From Entoloma clypeatum (Eukaryota > Basidiomycota > Agaricomycetes > Agaricales > Entolomataceae), in contig OY751488.1 of assembly GCA_963565915.1 (NCBI GenBank), forward strand, positions 3,844,001 to 3,908,000: a stretch of 64,000 bases of DNA. The letters are read 5' to 3'. The notes below the pieces were generated by a model. The model did not search any database. It was given only the letters and a program-made list of their open reading frames with translations, and was not told where the DNA came from. Made by a program: the position numbers and the translations under genes. Within the stretch, counting starts at the first letter, position 1; every line of letters starts with the position of its first letter. Positions 11,478-21,286 of the stretch are shown here, one piece after another.

Positions 11478-12279
11478 TATCACTCCATCTCGAAGTCAGC
11501 CAGAGGTTCTGATCGGACGTTGCCCTTCCAGGGCCCTGCACCGGAGACTGCCTCGTATGTCTTTTCATTTCATTTCATATTAATCAACCCTCGAGGTGTT
11601 ATTCCTTCTGATTGATCACCCCCAGGCAGACCCCCGATTTTAATCTTCTGCAATGAGTTAAAATGTTTCTCCTTGCACTACAACAATTGGTTTCGAATTT
11701 TCAACTTCAGGCTTGCCCACATATTGGATAACGCATAGTAAATACCACGGGTCGCGGGCACGGAGACCCGCGTCAAACCCTTGGGCTCGATTGACTTCTT
11801 CGCAGCCTGTGGAGCCCCACAGACGCCAAACCCGCCATATATCGGTGGGTAGGGGTATAAAGAGAAGGCATGCCCTCTACTATCGTCCGCGACCGTCCTA
11901 AGAGTCATCGTAGCGATGAATTGTCAGGACATGTTGAAAATCGGTCGCGCATGATCATACCTAGGAACTCTTGAGGAAATTACGAGCAGTCTGAAACTGC
12001 CGTTGCAAACCCCGGGGATCGGTGACGAGCTTGAAACATACGGTACGAGGAGGGCATATTAACAAAGTTTTGGTCAGCACTATGGCACAGGCTATTGGTA
12101 AGTAGAAAGTTTCATTTGAGTACAGTCACCGTCTTCCCCTCTCTTCAACATCTTTCGTTCAACTCCGAGGCTGCAGTTGGAGTGACTCTGAAGCATCCCG
12201 ACATCAATAAACCCCAATCGGATTTGTTCCGTCACAGGCCGGTGTTCTTTGCCGTCCATGTCCAGCACCGTCATTGGCG

Positions 12280-12287
12280 TATAAAAA
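12280..12287 (+). promoter_or_regulatory. TATA box of peptide gene copy 1
   Basis: TATAAAAA in the context GCGTATAAAAAGTGGC, 82 bp before the ATG. The same word with the same flanks precedes copies 2 and 3. Confidence 0.75.
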
Positions 12288-12361
12288 GTGGCGGTGTCCG
12301 TCACCTACAAAACAAGTATCCACCCACCGGCACCTCACTCAAACCAATAAAACATCTTGCC

Positions 12362-12600
12362 ATGCGTTTTGCTCTTGTCATCCTTTCCATCTCTCTGTGC
12401 GTCGCGCACACTGTCGCAGTGCCATTTCCGAGGAAGGGACCTACAGTATGCTTTTTTCGCAACGTCCCCGTGCGTTGCGGCTGTCTGATATTCAACTGCG
12501 AGTTACCAAGGTCAGTACTCTCCAAATTGCAATGATCCTCCCGGACTGCCCATGACTGACCCGAGGAACCTGAAAATGTAGAGATGCCTTGAAGTATTGA
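12362..12600 (+). CDS. Small secreted Cys-rich peptide, copy 1 (stop-loss variant)
   Basis: Two exons, 12362-12510 and 12582-12600 (intron GTCAGT...GTAG, 71 bp), 55 residues. Residues 1-20 (MRFALVILSISLCVAHTVAV) form a signal peptide and are identical to copy 2. The predicted mature part has four cysteines arranged C-x8-C-x-C-x4-C around a VPVRC core. In copies 2 and 3 the codon after the last Cys-Glu/Lys is TGA and the intron lies in the 3' UTR. Here TGA reads TTA, so translation runs to the intron, and splicing adds six residues (RDALKY) before TGA. Unspliced reading would go on to 12535. No known family recognised. Expected to be secreted; function unknown. Confidence 0.75.
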
Positions 12601-13039
12601 AGGAGGCAATTAGAGCAGACCCTTTGGCTCTTTCCGCTGGTAAGTCTACAGTGACAACCTTGGGTCAAGGTAGCACATACTCACGATTATCTAGTTTTGG
12701 ATCGGTTTCACGAGGGAGCGTGTTTAGTTGGCTTCTTCCATCTGGTGTTGTCGCTTGTATCTGGGGGTACGCTATGCAGCTGGTGTTTTCGATGTTCTTA
12801 TATTCTACAGTATATCAAGACCCTATCTACACTTCCACTGGCCTGCACTGGTGAGGAATGTGGGAAGAGCACCGCGATAATTCAAGTTGTGTTAGACAAC
12901 CCACGTAAATCCAGAACAGTGTGTGCTGCACAGACCCTAGAATTAAAACACCTGATGTACCCACAATACCCCTCTAATTGGAGGGGCATGTATCTCCTTT
13001 ACTTCGAGCATATTTTGAGCTCCTGCCGCAAGGTCCGAA
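12601..13039 (+). other. 3' UTR-like segment of copy 1 and spacer
   Basis: Contains a second conserved intron-like segment (GCTG then GTAAGTCTACAG, ending in CTAG near 12694), shared with copies 2 and 3, then diverges. No other gene seen. Confidence 0.5.
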
Positions 13040-13988
13040 CGACGGCTCCCCGTTGTCTTTTCATTATTTCATATTATTCAACCCTGGAGGTGTTATTCCT
13101 TCTGATTGATCACCTCCAGGCAGACCTCCAAATTCAATCTTCTGCAATAGAGCATATTTGCAACCCCTCTCAAAGTGACTTTGAATGGTGGAGCAGCCAA
13201 TCAGATCCCGTTCAAACTAGTTTGAGAGGCGTGCCAGCAAATATGCCCTACATAATGTTCTGCAATGATGGCCAGGGCTTTCTCCTTGTCGAAAAAGTTT
13301 GCACGGTGTATAACAGTTGGTTCCTCGTTCCATCGAATTCCCAACTTCAGGGTCATGCATAATAAATACCACGGGTCGTGGGTAGTAGGAGTCTGGTCAG
13401 CATTTCGGCGGGACCCCTGTCAAGCCCTTGACCTCTTCGCACAAGTTCGCAGCCTGTGGAGCCTCACAGACGCCAAACACACTATATGGGTGGAGCCAAA
13501 GAGAAGGCGTGCCCTCTATGCATCGTCATCGTAGCGATGAATCGTTAGGACATGTTGGAAATAGGCCGCCCATGATCAAACTCAAGGGCCGGCGTGAAAC
13601 CGGCATTGCAAAGGCCCGGGGATTGGTGACGCGTGGGGAGCCGTTCTGGAATTTGGTTTGCTCGTAGATTCCTGTTTCTTTGGCTCACTCATCTGAGGGA
13701 ACGACGCCCGACTCTTTTCGCTTTCACGGCCCATCTGACCCACCATCTCCGAACATCGCGTCCTCGCCACAGACGATACGGGAGGGCATGTCAACAAAGT
13801 TTTGGTCAGCAAGTTATGTCACAGTCCATTGGTAAGTAGAAACTATCATACAAGTACAGTCACCAGAGGCAACCCTCGCCGTCTTCCCCTCTCTTCAACA
13901 TCTGACGTTCAATTCCGAGGCCGAACTCCCGGCATCAATAGTTCCGAATCGGGGTGCCAGTGTTCTTTGCCGTCCATGTCCAACAGCG

Positions 13989-13996
13989 TATAAAAA
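13989..13996 (+). promoter_or_regulatory. TATA box of peptide gene copy 2
   Basis: TATAAAAA in GCGTATAAAAAGTGGCGG, 94 bp upstream of the ATG. Confidence 0.75.
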
Positions 13997-14082
13997 GTGG
14001 CGGTGTTCGCCACCTACAAAAAAAGTATCCAGGCTCTCGCCCACCCACTGGCACCTCACTCAACTCGATAAAACATCTTGCG

Positions 14083-14229
14083 ATGCGTTTTGCTCTTGTC
14101 ATCCTTTCCATCTCTCTGTGCGTCGCGCACACCGTCGCAGTGCCACTCCCGAGCGACGTAGTTAGAGTATGCTTTTTTAAGAGCATCCCCGTGCGTTGCG
14201 GCTGTCTTCGATTCAAGGGGTGCAAGTGA
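14083..14229 (+). CDS. Small secreted Cys-rich peptide, copy 2
   Basis: Single coding exon of 48 residues: a 20-residue signal peptide identical to copy 1 (VAV/P cleavage likely), then a cationic mature part of about 28 residues with C-x8-C-x-C-x5-C and the core IPVRCGC. TGA directly follows the last Cys-Lys. Five nucleotides later a conserved 72-bp intron (14235-14306) starts in the 3' UTR, and a second one follows near 14370-14421. Against copy 1, the first 60 coding bases differ at one silent site, while the mature part has about 12 replaced residues and essentially no silent-only changes. Charge is about +5. Likely exported; antimicrobial, effector and signalling roles are all possible. 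Confidence 0.8.
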   Translation: MRFALVILSISLCVAHTVAVPLPSDVVRVCFFKSIPVRCGCLRFKGCK

Positions 14230-14820
14230 CCAAGGTCAGTCACTGTCCCATTTGCAATGATCTTCCCGGACTGCCCATGGCTGACCCGAGGGACCTGAAA
14301 TTGTAGTGATGCCTTGAAGTATCGAGGGAGTGCCATTAGAACAGACCCTCTGGCTCTTTACGCTGGTAAGTCTACAGTGACAACCGTGGGTCATGGTAGC
14401 ACATACTCACGATCATTTAGTTTCGCATTCGGTTTCACGAGGGAGCGTGTTTAGTTGGCTGCTTCCATCTAAGTCTTGCTCGCTCGTACGCTATGCAGCT
14501 AATGTTTTCGATGTTCTTGTATTCAATGGGAAGACTCAATCTGCACTTCCACTGGCTAGCACTGGCGAGGGATAGGAAAGAGGCGTTCGCGGCTGTTTAG
14601 TCATGATCAGCTCCATATTGCACAGGGATAGGGGCCGAGAGCTTCTTGTGCGAATTCAAGTTGTTTGAACCCACGTAAAATCAGAACGGTGTGAAACGCG
14701 CTCTCGAGACGTATGCGACTGCGATCTCGAACGCACCCACCACAAACGACTTCATCGATGTAGTTCGTTGCAGAGGGTGTGCTGCACAGACGAAGGATAT
14801 AGTCACATAGATTTAGGTAA

Positions 14821-15140
14821 AGGAAGCAAGTTGAAGCTGTGTTACATGAAAACAGAAAATGGATCGATAGTACATACAGTTAGGGACAATCAAAGTCAAC
14901 AAATTCGGTTTTGGGTGATCCACAATTTTCTGGCCCAAACTGATGCTGGATTTGGATTCAGCGTGATGAAAAACATCCAAAAACACTCTTTATTCATTAT
15001 TCCCATGTCATTTTGTGGTTGGCCAATTTTTTGGGGGTTTTCAACAACACTTTTGTCCCTAAAAATATGTCAACTATGTATTCAAGACTGCCTCAATAGA
15101 TAACATTGCTTGTGCAGATACTTGATGATGTGATTTTTGT
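14821..15140. other. Spacer, no gene recognised
   Basis: Between block B and the C-terminal end of the DDE transposase. It may contain the 3' end of that transposon. Nothing else recognised. Confidence 0.4.
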
Positions 15141-16189
15141 TGGTGAATGGCCCAAAGAGCTGCTTTCCCTGTAAGACCCTTCCAATATGAGCTCATGAAT
15201 CAGAACAATCAATTGATGAAGCGATGGACGACTTCATCAGGGCAGGCATCAAGCCACTTCATGGTGAGTTTCTTGGCCTCTGCAAACCCATGTTTTGGGA
15301 TCTCCCTATACCAATACTTTGCCCATCCCCAATACTTGTAGTATAATATTAATAAAAAATACTTTTTCAAAATAAATACACACCATTTCAATTGGATTGA
15401 GCTCACAGTGAAATTTTGGGAGAAAGGGACAGTCATGACCAGCCTTCTTAATAAGAGTTTCAAGCATTGATTCTTGATTTTTAAAGTCATCTTGTTGACT
15501 GAGCAGATAAGCCATACAGCAACCAGTGCTATCTACAGAGCAAACCGGAGAGCACTTCGCCTTAAGATGGCCCACATTAAAGCCACACTCTTCAAGAACC
15601 CACTTGAGCCCCTTTTGCTGACTGTTGGGAAGAGTTATTACTTGAGTTGTCCCCCAATGTTCAGGATGGAGATTGGATTGTGGAATCACAGTGTCATGCT
15701 GTCAACATTGTTTGCGTCCATCTGATTTGTTCATATCAAATGCTTTGAGTGCATCAGGTGGAAAGAGCCATGAGCAGAAGATTGGTCAAAAATAAAGAGT
15801 CCAATGCAACTTGGGTGGACTTCTTCAAAGACTTTGATTGCATGCTCAACCTGTACGAGCAGCTGTTCTGCATCCCAACATGCATCAACATTGGATCCTG
15901 GATAGGGAATAAACAGGTACACCTGTGGGTGCCAAAATAGCACACCACACTCTTACCTGTCAAACCCATACCTGTCGCAGGTAAAAACCCATGGTGCTTA
16001 GGCTGACACCATGGTATGCAGATACCATGGTATACTATGATAGGTGCCCACTACTGCGGGCCTCCCAGCTTGCTCTCATCAATTCCAGCCACTGCCTTGA
16101 TATTCTGTGCCATCTGGCAGATGAGTACATTGTGGCAGTGGGTAGATTCGGAGGCAGTGGGAGGCTGCAGGGAACGAGAGGCAGCCGTA

Positions 16190-16870
16190 GGGGATAAGAG
16201 GCAGCTGTTGGTGACAAGAGATGGCCGTTAGGCGCGAGAAGGAGCCATTGGTGGCCAACAGGCGAGAGGCAGCCATAGGAGATGAGAGGGAGCTGTTGGT
16301 GATGAGAGACAGCTGTTGAACATGAGAGGGAGCTGTTGGGCATGAGAGGAGGTGGTAAGGGATGAGAGGCAGCCATAGAGGATGAGAGGGAGCCGTTGGC
16401 AATGAGAGATGGCCATTGGGCGTGAGAGGGAGTCTTTGGGCACAAGAAGAGATAGTAAGGGACAAGATGGAGCTGTAGGGGATGAGAGGGAGCTGTAGGG
16501 GATGAGACGGAGCTGTAGGGGATGAGAGACGGCCGTTGGGTGCGAGAGGGAGCCTTTGAGCATGAGAGGAGGTGGTAACATCAGCAAACCCTGGATGCTA
16601 CCAGCCACTACAGGTTGCTATGGGTTACTATGGTGCTATTAAACAGGAGACCTTTGCTATGGAGCACTCCATAGCATCTATAGACCCATCCAGGGTTTGC
16701 TGATGAAGGGACGAGAGGGAGCTGTAGGGGATGAGAAGAAGCTGTTGGCAATGAGAAACAGCCATTGGGTGTGAGTGGCAGCTGTCAGGCATGCAAGGGG
16801 GGTGTTGAGGATGATGGGGGTGAAGGGAGGCGAGAGGGAGCCATTGGCGACAAGAGACGGCCGTTGGGCA
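16190..16870. repeat. Minisatellite, locus 2 (TTGGG-type)
   Basis: Tandem units of roughly 33 bp related to GAGGGAGCTGTTGG(G/C)(A/G)ATGAGA, alternating with GGCCGTTGGGCGTGAGA and a GTGGTAAGGGATGAGAGG variant. Same TTGGGC/ATGAGAGG vocabulary as loci 1, 3 and 4 (the latter two on the opposite strand). Confidence 0.85.
16579..16705. mobile_element. 127-bp MITE inside the minisatellite
   Basis: Perfect 19-bp terminal inverted repeats, CATCAGCAAACCCTGGATG at 16579-16597 and its reverse complement at 16687-16705. A further inner palindrome CTATGGAGCACTCCATAG lies near 16659. The undisturbed repeat unit at about 16350 (GGTGGTAAGGGATGAGAGG) shows the pre-insertion site. Comparison implies duplication of only AA at the target. 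Confidence 0.8.
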
Positions 16871-18212
16871 CATAGTTATAGTTGTGGTTGTAGTTGGTCA
16901 TCATTGATCAACCGTCGACTATCAACCAAACCCACGGAAATGGGTACAGTTTTGCCGCAGTTCGGGAAAAATCACACCATACCCATACCCACAGAACCTG
17001 CTGGCCAAAAACCACAGTTTTACCTGTACCCGTCTTATTTCCTAATCCTAGATAAATTATCTTGTGTGCTTCCTTCAGCACAACACCATTTGCATTGCAG
17101 ACAACAAAACGGCCAGTCTCTGGACTGATGAATTCTGAAATGTGAATGAGTCGTCCACGTCCTTTTTTCTGCAGAACTGTTTGTCCTTCATGTAACCTTT
17201 TGCAAGTTCAACATGAACATCTCTGAGTCATTGCAGTCAAATCAAAATGAACTCACCAAGCTCTTGATTTGTACTCATTAACATGGAAGCAAGATTCATC
17301 TTGAAAGATAGGAATAATCTCCTTCTCAAGCAGCCTAAGTGGAGCAGCACGTCGCAGTGGCTGGCAATGGCCACAAATTTGTACTTCACCATTCTCGCCT
17401 TATAGACACCTTTGCTAAGTGTTGTCAACCTCCAACCCAACTGCACCAACTATCAACAAGCACTCTATAAACTCAAGGGCTTTTTAAGGGAGAGGGAAGA
17501 TGGTTTTGTTGAGGGTACTCTAAAAATCCTTTGGAGTGACGGCACTGGCAGGCTGCACCATTAACCAATCCCGCGCAGCATTTTGGACTCGTTCATCCAG
17601 AAGCAGTATTCAACCACTCCATTGACCCCCTTGCCTTTCTCATGGCAACTGTTCAAAGACTTGATAATAGGTGCTAAATCACATATCCGATGAGCAAAGT
17701 GGGTTCCCTTCCTCTTATGCCATTGATGAGCAATCTGCTGACTTGCTTCTATCCTGCCAAGCCCTTTGAGTTGCAAGGTTGCAAAATTCCAGAGAAGAAG
17801 CAACTTTGTTGATTGTGAAACAGGCAATGTCTTCTTGCCCTTCTTCAAATCAACCTCAATCTGCATACACAGCTCATCCCATCCACGAATATCCACAGCA
17901 GTTCCTGAATCAACCTTCTTGTGAAGCTCGTCCTCCCAGTCCATCTCATTCTCTTCAAACTCCCCTGAATCACTTCCAGAGGTAGCAGAAATCATAATCT
18001 CAACACTTTCCTCGCGGATCTGAACCTCCCTGAGAAATGGTGGTGAGACAACAGCACCTTGCTCGCAACTGATGCCCTCCTCTTCATAGATCTCGACGGT
18101 CAAGAAAGCCTCATCCAAACTTGGAATCTCTGCCTTGACACTCTCCTCACAGATGCAAATTAGTCCAGCCAAAACTTCAGCTGTCTTGGAATGCCCTTGG
18201 CTGCCAAGGGTG

Positions 18213-18670
18213 TGTTATGGATTCGCTATCCATGGCATTGATCGCTCAGACAAGATACAAGACATAGAGGCCTTATCTGATTAATGGCCAGTTTCATCTT
18301 ATCTATTGGTTTCAGGCTTACTATTCACTTTTACATCATTCGGGCCCCGGCCTCCGCTTACTCACTACAGTATGGTCATCGTTACCATATCTAGATGGTT
18401 ACTCTCACACATCCTTGACATCATGTTACTTATTGGACTATACTTAGATACTCTGACTCACGCCGCAGCAGTTACCATAGACACCTACTCTGGGTCCGCT
18501 TCTGGAGTCAGACTGGAACCGCTCTAGAGTCATCTAGATGACTCGACCTTCTAGTATATATAGGGTAGATACATTGCATGTATTCCCCAGATCTAGCAAT
18601 CACCTTGGTATCTGCCTTTGCTACTTAAGCCTCTCTGCCTAAGCATTGCATGGGTTTGTCAACCATAACA
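18213..18670. mobile_element. Solo LTR (458 bp)
   Basis: Begins TGTTATGG and ends CCATAACA (8-bp inverted ends, TG...CA), and is flanked by the 5-bp duplication GGGTG on both sides. It sits inside the DDE transposase reading frame. A promoter-like TATATATAGGG occurs near 18555. The internal region was lost, presumably by LTR-LTR recombination. No second copy of this LTR is in the window. Confidence 0.85.
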
Positions 18671-18860
18671 GGGTGGTCTTTGACCCCATATCGCAACAGG
18701 GTGGCTTTTTGGCTGGTGTTCACGTTAACTGGAACTGGTGAAGGGATTGTTGCCCCTTTGTCTCCGCCTTCCATTGTCGCTGCAAACATTTGGATTTTTG
18801 GGCAACAACTGGTCCAGTTGCATATGCCCAGTGTTTGACTGATTTCTCTGTTGCTCAATT

Positions 18861-20170
18861 AAGCAAGTCAGCAGGGTCAGCAGTAGTGTTTCAAAGTCAC
18901 ATTACAAAGTAATGACCTCAAAATTCATTAACCTGACTTGACTGAGTTAAGAATCTACACTAGATGGCCTTAACCTTAATTAAACTTTGATTAACCAGTC
19001 AAATTTCGACACAAATAGTTGAGGTATGGTTAAAACTGGTTTAAACCAGTTATTTTAGGTTATTTGACAAAATTAACCAGTTAAATTTATTACTTAGGTT
19101 AATCCTGATCATGTCCAAAAAAAATACAATCTACCCATGAATCAAAGCTTACAAGAAAGATGCTCATGATAATATATCAAAAGAGGTCAAAGTAATGCTA
19201 AAAGAAGTCACAGCTGTGGATGCATCCATTTGACATTGGATGATGCAGGACACATGCATGCATCGGGCGTGTCGAGTGCATGTGGGCAGCTGTCCGGGAC
19301 GTCGTATGTCTACTTATTATGTCTACACAGGAACAAGTGAGGGTTTCTACCATATCAATTAGGTAGGAGGGGATTATATGTCACTCAATATGTATTTATT
19401 TTGCCACAATTTTATGATATAGAAATGCAGTGCTCTGAACCAAATAATAGTAAACAATGTGCAAAATACATCACATGGGCATGTGCGGCCCCTTTCCCAT
19501 TGTCAAATAATAGTTTGAAGTGATAGAACTAGATATTGGATATGTATTCACCTTCTGAAGTATCAATAGTCTTTGCAAGTCCAGATAAGATAGAAATAAT
19601 CAAATGTGCAAATTTCAGAAAAAGTGTTATATCTCTCTAATGAATGAACCCAATTTGAAAAATGAAGGTACTGGGAGATCCTCTGAATGTGGGGAATCCA
19701 AGGCTGAAATAAAAATTTTGAACAAAATTTCATCTTATTTGACTCATATTCACCTTATTGAGACTTTGGACTTCATTTGAATATCCTGAAGAGGTTCAAA
19801 TGCAATATTTCAACAATATATATACAGTACATGTACCCTAAAGTGGTTGTAGAAAGGAGAAAGTGAGAAAATAGTGTTTTTTGTGTTTGAGGAAACCTAT
19901 GATGCACTGTTTATCACAATTTACAGTGTGATCCAATACATCAAGTTGCTGCCCAGACTCTCTACCATGTATAGTTCAAATTCCTACTATATGTATATAT
20001 ATATACTTCTTATAAGCTTATGAGCATATCTACATCAGTTAAGAAGTATATTTAGGGCCTTTGACCACAGTTTGGGCATCGAGAGCCTGAGTTTCAACAA
20101 CATGCAATTGCTCAGCATTGACTGCCAAGCGTTCTCGGCAATTGCCAAAAGTCAAATCATAAATACAATG
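18861..20170. other. AT-rich non-coding stretch
   Basis: No gene recognised. Contains clustered TTAACCAGTT/AACTGGTTTAA words (about 18930-19100), as often seen at transposon ends, and a TA-rich simple repeat at about 19995-20005. Confidence 0.5.
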
Positions 20171-20254
20171 GCCAGCAAAACAGGCATTCCCACACTTTTT
20201 TTATCCCCCACCTCCACTCCACTTCCATACAACCCCCTCATAATGGCCACAACA

Positions 20255-20770
20255 ACCCCTACTCATGCTCAACAACCTCATCTCATGCCCAACAGCCCCA
20301 TCTCATGCCCAATAGCCCATCTCGCGCCCAACAGCCCTTCCACCGCCCAACATCCACCCCCTCGCGCCCAACTGCCCAATGGCTGTCTTCTCATGCCCAA
20401 CGGCCCCCATTTCATGTCCAACAGCCCACCCTCATGCCCAAGGACCCCTCTACTGCCCAATGGCTGCACTCTAATGCTCAACAGCCCCATTACCGCCCAA
20501 CAGCTGCCCCCTCACCCTCCACCACCCAACAGCCGCCTTCTCGTGCCCAACGGCCCACCCTCATGCCCAAGGACCCCTCTACCCCCCAAGGACCCCTCTA
20601 CTGCCCAATGGCCCAATCTCGTGCCCAATGTCCTCTCTTGTGTGCCCAATGGCGCCCACCCGCACTCAACACCCTTCAATCACACTCAATGGCCTCCCCT
20701 CACATCCAACCACATCCATGTGCACCTAATCATGCCCAAACCCCTCTCTTTGTGCCCACTCATGTGCCTG
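20255..20770. repeat. Minisatellite, locus 3 (GCCCAACAG-type)
   Basis: Tandem degenerate units of CTCATGCCCAACAGCCC, the reverse complement of the locus 1/2 core. Long ORFs across it on both strands are repeat translations only. A surrounding element with terminal repeats could not be defined. Confidence 0.8.
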
Positions 20771-20889
20771 AATTTGTTCTGAGTCAGGGCCATCCATTTA
20801 TCATACATAAGGATGAGCAAAGTGATAGTGATTTATGGCGGCTTCCGATTACACTCAGTGTCTCTGATTTCATACTACTAGATACTTGA

Positions 20890-21286
20890 TTAATCAATCA
20901 TTGAAATACTTCACCCTGGCATACAGTCATGGGGTGCCTCCACACCAACTGCTTCTTCATCATGCTGATGTTCTATCAGAAGCCCTGGGAGGAGCTATTT
21001 GATGGGTCATGGCAGTTTGAGGTTGTGATGAGGAGCTGTGATGTGCGAAATTGAACTTGACAATGTGAATGAATCCAAAATGCACATGATGACTTTACTT
21101 CCAAAAATCCGAGTCATGGTGCACATTGTCTTCATTCTACTGTTGACCGCCCAATGGCGCCAAATAACAAGCAGCCCACAAAAGCCAAACTGGCGGCCAA
21201 ATGTGCTCAACCATCACAAAATTGGGGGGACATTGATATGTCCAGATAGGCTATATAAGCTATAATCATTCAGACAGGTAGAAATA
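20890..21286. other. Spacer before the Tc1 element
   Basis: No gene recognised. It ends at the TA dinucleotide (21285-21286) that flanks the Tc1 element. Confidence 0.4.

Larger units (their letters stand above)
11551..12860 (+). repeat. Segmental duplication block A
   Basis: Recognisably the same series of segments as block B (13040-14820): a polypyrimidine stretch with TTCCTTCTGATTGATCACC, then a segment with AAATACCACGGGTCG, then the peptide gene cassette with its promoter and 3' UTR. Similarity falls and rises along the blocks, so this is an old tandem duplication with unequal decay. The part before the gene (11551-12090) holds no recognised ORF. Confidence 0.8.
13040..14820 (+). repeat. 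Segmental duplication block B
   Basis: Tandem counterpart of block A with the second peptide gene. Its right part (about 14520-14800) continues beyond block A's similarity and matches block C near 42070-42420, including GACGTATGCGACTGCGATCT. Blocks B and C are therefore closer to each other than either is to A over the 3' flank. Confidence 0.8.
15903..17044. mobile_element. hAT-like non-autonomous element 1 carrying a minisatellite
   Basis: Flanked by near-identical 8-bp target duplications ATCCTGGA (15895-15902) and ATCCTAGA (17045-17052). Ends are TAGGGAATAAACAGGTACA and, on the other strand, TAGGAAATAAGACGGGTACA. Removing the element rejoins the DDE transposase reading frame in the Ile-Ile-Tyr-(Leu/Pro)-Gly region, which confirms the boundaries. 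Inside are palindromes around ACCATGGT (15989-16040), a minisatellite (16190-16870) and a smaller MITE. No transposase ORF is present. Confidence 0.85.
15150..18860 (-). pseudogene. DDE-superfamily transposase, interrupted and decayed
   Basis: Minus-strand pieces read in order: REISQTLGICNWTSCC and KATLLRYGVKDHP (18850-18671); KGIPRQLKFW and a 200-residue acidic region with RIEASQQIAHQWHKRKG (18212-17570); GRGRLIHISEFISPETGRFV (17150-17050); DACWDAEQLLVQVEHAI and CIGLFIFDQSSAHGS (15895-15760, catalytic Asp in FIFDQSSAH); then FLPKFHCELNPIEM and YWGWAKYWYREIPK (15420-15290, catalytic Glu in ELNPIE) and WLDACPDEVVHRFIN. These are hallmarks of a DDE transposase common in basidiomycetes. A solo LTR and a 1142-bp hAT-like element split it, and frameshifts occur, so it is dead. 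Confidence 0.8.

Noticed and set aside
12362..12535. Unspliced reading of peptide copy 1 to 12535
   Set aside because: The conserved GTCAGT/GTAG intron of the paralogues is present, and splicing gives a short in-phase end at 12600.
20030..20900. hAT-like ends around minisatellite locus 3
   Set aside because: TAGGGCCTTTGACC near 20052 looks like an end, but no inverted partner or 8-bp duplication was found on the right side.
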